A stretch of DNA of 64,000 nt from CAYJBH01 sp964370825 (lineage in GTDB: Bacteria; Bacillota; Clostridia; Oscillospirales; Ruminococcaceae): contig CAYJKY010000010.1 of the NCBI GenBank assembly GCA_964370825.1, positions 1 to 64,000 of the forward strand, in the 5' to 3' direction. Position 1 is the stretch's first letter, and each line of letters opens with the position of its first letter. The notes under the pieces are model-generated. The model worked only from the letters and a program-made list of their open reading frames with translations, did not search any database and was not told the origin of the DNA. Below, piece after piece: positions 60,642-64,000 of this stretch. A program made the position numbers and the translations under genes.

Positions 60642-61715
60642 TTATATAAAGGATAGTACACAGTCGGTCATCTCTTTACTTCCGACGGTATCCTCACCCT
60701 TTTTTGCTATGTCACCGGTACGCAGACCGGATTTAAGTGCGGATGCAACCGCCCCGTTCACAACCTCTGCCTCGGTTTCGAGGCCAAAAGAGTATTTAAG
60801 CATCATTCCAACCGAAAGTATTGTTGCAAGTGGATTTGCAATGCCCTTACCGGCAATGTCCGGCGCCGAACCATGAATTGGTTCGTACAGTCCGTTTTTT
60901 GTTGTTCCGAGTGAAGATGACGGTAACATTCCTATAGATCCGGTAACCATTGATGCCTCGTCTGACAGAATGTCTCCGAACATATTTTCGGTAACAATAA
61001 CATCAAATTGTCTCGGGTTGCGAACCAGCTGCATAGCACAATTATCTACCAACATGTCAGAATACTCCACATCAGGGTATTCCTTTGCGACACGGTGGGC
61101 AACCTCACGCCACAACCGACTGCTTTCCAACACATTCGCCTTGTCGACCGAGCAAAGCTTTTTGTTTCTAACCATAGCCATGTCAAAGCCGACGCGCATT
61201 ATACGCTCTACCTCTTTTTCGCTATAAATCATGGTATCATATGCTGCTTCACCCATCTCACCGGCATCACGACGACCACGCTCACCAAAGTAGGCGCCAC
61301 CGATAAGCTCTCTCACAACCACAAAATCGAGACCACCCTCGGTAAGCTCAGGTTTCAATGGGCACGCCTCTCGCAGTTCATCAAAGAGTACTGCGGGGCG
61401 TATATTTGCAAAAAGTCCCATTGCACTTCTTATTCCGAGTAGGGCACGCTCGGGACGCATATTTCCGGGCAATGTATCCCATTTAGGACCACCTACCGCA
61501 CCAAGCAAAACGCTATCTGCCGCAAGACAGACGTCTATCGAGCTTTGCGGCAACGGCTCTCCATGCTTATCTATCGCCATACCACCGGCATCCACCTCGG
61601 TATAACTAAATTTATGTCCGAATTTTTCACCGATTTTATCGAGTACACGTACCGCTTCGGTTACTATCTCGGGTCCGATACCGTCACCCCTGATTAGTGC
61701 AATTTTGTAGTCCAT
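60642..61715 (-). CDS. leuB: 3-isopropylmalate dehydrogenase
   Basis: LeuB oxidatively decarboxylates 3-isopropylmalate for leucine; in citramalate-using organisms it also acts on methylmalate for isoleucine. The 357-residue protein has GDGIGPEIV (10-18), the substrate loop RPERALLGIRSAMGLFANIRP, RELIGGAYFGERG, and SDMLVDNCAMQLVRNP with metal Asp residues. The NAD-site segment HGSAPDIAGKGIANP is complete. It follows leuD by 17 bases. Confidence 0.96.
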   Translation of the reverse strand: MDYKIALIRGDGIGPEIVTEAVRVLDKIGEKFGHKFSYTEVDAGGMAIDKHGEPLPQSSIDVCLAADSVLLGAVGGPKWDTLPGNMRPERALLGIRSAMGLFANIRPAVLFDELREACPLKPELTEGGLDFVVVRELIGGAYFGERGRRDAGEMGEAAYDTMIYSEKEVERIMRVGFDMAMVRNKKLCSVDKANVLESSRLWREVAHRVAKEYPDVEYSDMLVDNCAMQLVRNPRQFDVIVTENMFGDILSDEASMVTGSIGMLPSSSLGTTKNGLYEPIHGSAPDIAGKGIANPLATILSVGMMLKYSFGLETEAEVVNGAVASALKSGLRTGDIAKKGEDTVGSKEMTDCVLSFI

Positions 61716-61732
61716 ATTTTTATTCCCTCTTT

Positions 61733-62203
61733 TTACTTTATTGATTCGAGCAGACCGCCCTTATCCTTGATATTACGTACAAATTCCGGAAGCGGCGAAG
61801 TTTTATACTCGACACCGGTTGTAATGTTTTTAATAATTCCGTTTACAACATCCACCGTCACATCATCGCCTGCCGAGATTCCCTCAACCGCCTCGGGACA
61901 CTCAACAATATTTAGTCCGATGTTGATGGCATTACGGTAGAAAATTCTTGCAAATGTGTTTGCGATAACGCAATCGACACCACAGGTTTTGATAACGAGC
62001 GGTGCATGTTCACGAGAGGAGCCACAACCAAAGTTATCGGTGGCAACGATAATGTCGCCGGCTTTAACCTTCTTTACAAACTCGGCATCAATATCCTCCA
62101 TGGCATGTTGGGCAAGCTCGTTAGCATCGCTGGAGTTAAGGTATCTTGCAGGTATAATAACATCGGTGTCAACATTTGCACCATATTTAAAAACTGTTCC
62201 CAT
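61733..62203 (-). CDS. leuD: 3-isopropylmalate dehydratase small subunit
   Basis: LeuD is the swivel subunit of isopropylmalate isomerase. The 156-residue length is the short archaeal/clostridial type. It shows GANVDTDVIIPARYL (8-22), DNFGCGSSREHAPL (about 57-70) and the FYRNAINIGL segment. The AGGA site precedes ATG. It pairs with leuC, 30 bases upstream. Confidence 0.95.
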   Translation of the reverse strand: MGTVFKYGANVDTDVIIPARYLNSSDANELAQHAMEDIDAEFVKKVKAGDIIVATDNFGCGSSREHAPLVIKTCGVDCVIANTFARIFYRNAINIGLNIVECPEAVEGISAGDDVTVDVVNGIIKNITTGVEYKTSPLPEFVRNIKDKGGLLESIK

Positions 62204-62233
62204 TATTAATAATCCTTTCTTGTATCTATGTGG

Positions 62234-63487
62234 CTATTCCGGCTGGGCTATATAGCCCTTGATTGCAGAGGCCGCCGCCACCGCCGGAGACGCAAGGTAG
62301 ACCTCACTCTCGGGATGACCCATACGTCCCACAAAGTTCCTGTTTGTTGTAGCAACCGCACGCTCTCCCTTTGCAAGTATTCCCATATGTCCTCCGAGGC
62401 ACGGTCCACAGGTCGGTGCCGAGATTGCACATCCGGCATCAAGAAACACATCAAAATATCCTGCCTTCATTGCATCACGGTAGATTTTCTGTGTTGCCGG
62501 AATTACGATACAGCGAACACCTGAGGCAACCTTTTGACCTTTAAAAACCTCTGCTGCAACCTCGAGGTCGGAAAGGCGTCCGTTTGTGCAGGAACCTATT
62601 ACAACCTGGTCAATATCAACACGTCCTGCCTCGTCCACCGTCTTGGTGTTTTCCGGTAGATGCGGGAAGGCGACCGTTGGTTTCAATGCCGAAAGGTCGA
62701 TGGTATAACACTCGTCATACTCGGCATCAGGATCTGCCTTATATTCTGTATAGCTACGTGTTGTGGTCGTTTTTAGGTAATCACGGGTAATCTCGTCCAC
62801 CTCGAATATTCCGTTTTTTGCACCCGCCTCGATAGCCATATTGGTTATACATAGGCGGTCGTCTATGGAGAGATTGGAAACGCCCTCACCACAGAACTCC
62901 ATAGATTTATAAAGTGCGCCATCCACGCCGATAAGTCCGATTATGTGTAGAATAACATCCTTACCGCCAACCCATTTTGAAGGCTTGCCCACAAGCTCAA
63001 ATTTAATTGCCGACGGAACCTTAAACCATGCCATCCCCTCATACATTCCGGCAGCCATGTCGGTAGAGCCTACACCTGTAGAAAATGCACCGAGTGCACC
63101 ATAGGTACAGGTATGGCTGTCTGCTCCGATGACGGCATCACCCGGAATTACCAGTCCCTTTTCCGGGAGAAGAGCATGTTCTACACCTACCTCACCGGTA
63201 TCGTAGAAATTGGTTATCTCGTATTTTTTTGCAAAATCACGACATTGCTTACACTGCTCTGCCGCTTTTATGTCCTTATTCGGCGTGAAATGATCCATCA
63301 CGAGGCAGATTTTCTCCTTATCAAAAACCTTGTTAAGCCCTGCCTTATTAAATTCATTTATCGCAACAGGCGATGTGATATCGTTACCGAGTACCAGATC
63401 AAGGTTAGCCTTGATAAGTTCTCCTGCCGATACGCTCTCCTTGCCACAGTGTGCGGCAAGAATTTTTTGTGTCATTGTCATTCCCAT
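62234..63487 (-). CDS. leuC: 3-isopropylmalate dehydratase large subunit
   Basis: LeuC holds the [4Fe-4S] cluster that isomerises isopropylmalate. The 417-residue protein has MTMTQKILAAHCG at the start, VMDHFTPNKD, GADSHTCTYGALGAFSTGVGSTDMA, IGSCTNGRLSDLEVAAEV (cluster Cys) and GCAISAPTCGPCLGG (two cluster Cys). I use ATG 63487 because the family starts there. The frame extends to 63658 with sequence unlike LeuC and running through the cimA end. The ribosome site AGAAAGGA is 12 bases away. Its initiation region is nearly identical to that of thiT. Confidence 0.95.
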   Translation of the reverse strand: MGMTMTQKILAAHCGKESVSAGELIKANLDLVLGNDITSPVAINEFNKAGLNKVFDKEKICLVMDHFTPNKDIKAAEQCKQCRDFAKKYEITNFYDTGEVGVEHALLPEKGLVIPGDAVIGADSHTCTYGALGAFSTGVGSTDMAAGMYEGMAWFKVPSAIKFELVGKPSKWVGGKDVILHIIGLIGVDGALYKSMEFCGEGVSNLSIDDRLCITNMAIEAGAKNGIFEVDEITRDYLKTTTTRSYTEYKADPDAEYDECYTIDLSALKPTVAFPHLPENTKTVDEAGRVDIDQVVIGSCTNGRLSDLEVAAEVFKGQKVASGVRCIVIPATQKIYRDAMKAGYFDVFLDAGCAISAPTCGPCLGGHMGILAKGERAVATTNRNFVGRMGHPESEVYLASPAVAAASAIKGYIAQPE

Positions 63488-63522
63488 TTTTATGACCATT
63501 CCTTTCTCAATGTCTTTTTCGG

Positions 63523-63543
63523 TTTCGCCCCTTGATGGCGAAA
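63523..63543 (-). other. Intercistronic hairpin between cimA and leuC
   Basis: TTTCGCC and GGCGAAA form a 7-bp stem with a 7-base loop just before the leuC ribosome site. No T tract follows on the minus strand, so it is more likely an mRNA stability or processing structure than a terminator. Confidence 0.4.
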
Positions 63544-63572
63544 GTTGAAATATAAAAATTAGTTTTGAAACT

Positions 63573-64000
63573 TTACTCCTTCTCCATAAGTAGTAAATAG
63601 TTAAAACTCTCCACCAGAGCGTTAAAGCTGGCATTGATAATATCAGAGGATACCGCAACTGTTGTCCATTCGGTATTGCCGTCAGAGCTGTTGATAAACA
63701 CCCTTACCTTGCTTCCGGTACCTTTACTTCCCTCGATAACCCTAACCTTGTAGTCTATCAGCACAACCTTTTTAAGCTGCGGGTAAACCGGCTCTAATGC
63801 CGAGCGAAGTGCAATATTAAGTGCGTCAACCGGTCCGTCGCCCTCACCGGCATTTATATGACTTTTCTTTTTTGCTACAATTTTCACAACCGCAGTGCTC
63901 GGGTTATATCTTTCTCGGTCGGGTGAAAGTCTCTCACCCTGAACCTTAAAGTATTCAACATCAAAAAACGGTTTGTAGTCACCTATAACCGAGCGTACCA
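63573..64000 (-). CDS. cimA: Citramalate synthase (CimA-type), C-terminal part
   Basis: The reading frame enters from the right edge and ends at 63573, leaving about 142 residues. It matches the C-terminal regulatory dimer domain (LeuA_dimer) of the citramalate/isopropylmalate synthase family: FKVQGER, then NAGEGDGPVDALNIALRSAL, IDYKVRVIEGSKGTGSKVRVFI, and WTTVAVSSDIINASFNALVESFNYLL. GSKGTGSKVRV with DALNIALR fits the CimA branch (citramalate from pyruvate and acetyl-CoA for isoleucine) more than LeuA, with some uncertainty because the catalytic barrel is not seen. It heads the visible leuC-leuD-leuB set. Confidence 0.85.
   Translation of the reverse strand, partial: VRSVIGDYKPFFDVEYFKVQGERLSPDRERYNPSTAVVKIVAKKKSHINAGEGDGPVDALNIALRSALEPVYPQLKKVVLIDYKVRVIEGSKGTGSKVRVFINSSDGNTEWTTVAVSSDIINASFNALVESFNYLLLMEKE

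Overview
The window reads as chromosome from a low-to-mid GC, endospore-forming member of the Bacillota, class Clostridia, most likely near the Oscillospirales; the genus cannot be fixed from sequence alone. Grounds: an intact sporulation sigma factor SigK with pro-sequence, strong purine-rich Shine-Dalgarno sites, AT-rich sigma-A promoters with 17-bp spacers, many lipoproteins with Clostridia-type signal peptides, RemA and RNase Y, three DUF3048 (YerB-type) lipoproteins, and a double-ASKHA 2-hydroxyacyl-CoA dehydratase activase typical of anaerobes.

Layout. 1-1.7 kb is a mobile-element boundary: the start of a ParA ATPase, an excisionase-like HTH protein, GTTCTCTAA boxes, the 3' half of a tRNA-Leu(CAA) cut in its anticodon loop (a probable attachment site), and the C-terminal half of a large serine recombinase. 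1.8-6.1 kb is AT-rich accessory DNA: a DUF1566 lipoprotein, a methyltransferase, sigK, and a TIR-like/membrane fusion that could be a defence effector. 6.1-9 kb holds thiT under a TPP riboswitch and a membrane-anchored LysM/G5/M23 cell-wall peptidase. 9-12.2 kb is sugar metabolism: pfkA, divergent from a sugar nucleotidyltransferase/kinase pair. 12.4-18.5 kb (minus strand) has a P-loop kinase-like protein, a PrsA-type foldase and the activase split over two genes, with a small overlapping ORF before the second. 18.8-23.6 kb is a Gld-like ABC transporter operon. 23.7-30.2 kb carries a pRiA4b ORF-3 family protein, a peptide-type binding lipoprotein, Asp23, FakA and RecG. 30.3-33.8 kb has three tandem DUF3048 lipoproteins leading into aroQ.

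34.2-40.9 kb (minus strand) is a nearly complete shikimate/tyrosine operon: aroF, tyrA, aroB, aroA, aroC and an aroE-aroK fusion, with convergent aroQ supplying the dehydratase step. 41-45.6 kb has an MBOAT/SGNH acyl-transfer pair, a uracil/xanthine-type permease and a small lipoprotein. 46-51.3 kb (minus) is rny-pduL-hom-thrB-lysC, joining aspartate-to-threonine metabolism with RNase Y and an orphan PduL. 51.5-54.1 kb is thrS (no TGS domain) plus a HAD phosphatase. 54.4-64 kb (minus) is one long gene run without a convincing terminator: cimA (partial), leuC, leuD, leuB, yicC, remA, gmk, priA, def, fmt, a small membrane protein and a GNAT acetyltransferase.

The most interesting points are the tRNA-Leu attachment-site remnant with adjacent repeat boxes, the TIR-membrane fusion, the activase split with a leader ORF apparently driving translation, an SGNH gene whose only well-placed start is ATA, a 16-bp-arm palindrome whose right arm holds the -35 of a near-leaderless lipoprotein gene, and an 86-bp-period tandem duplication at the aroB/aroA junction.
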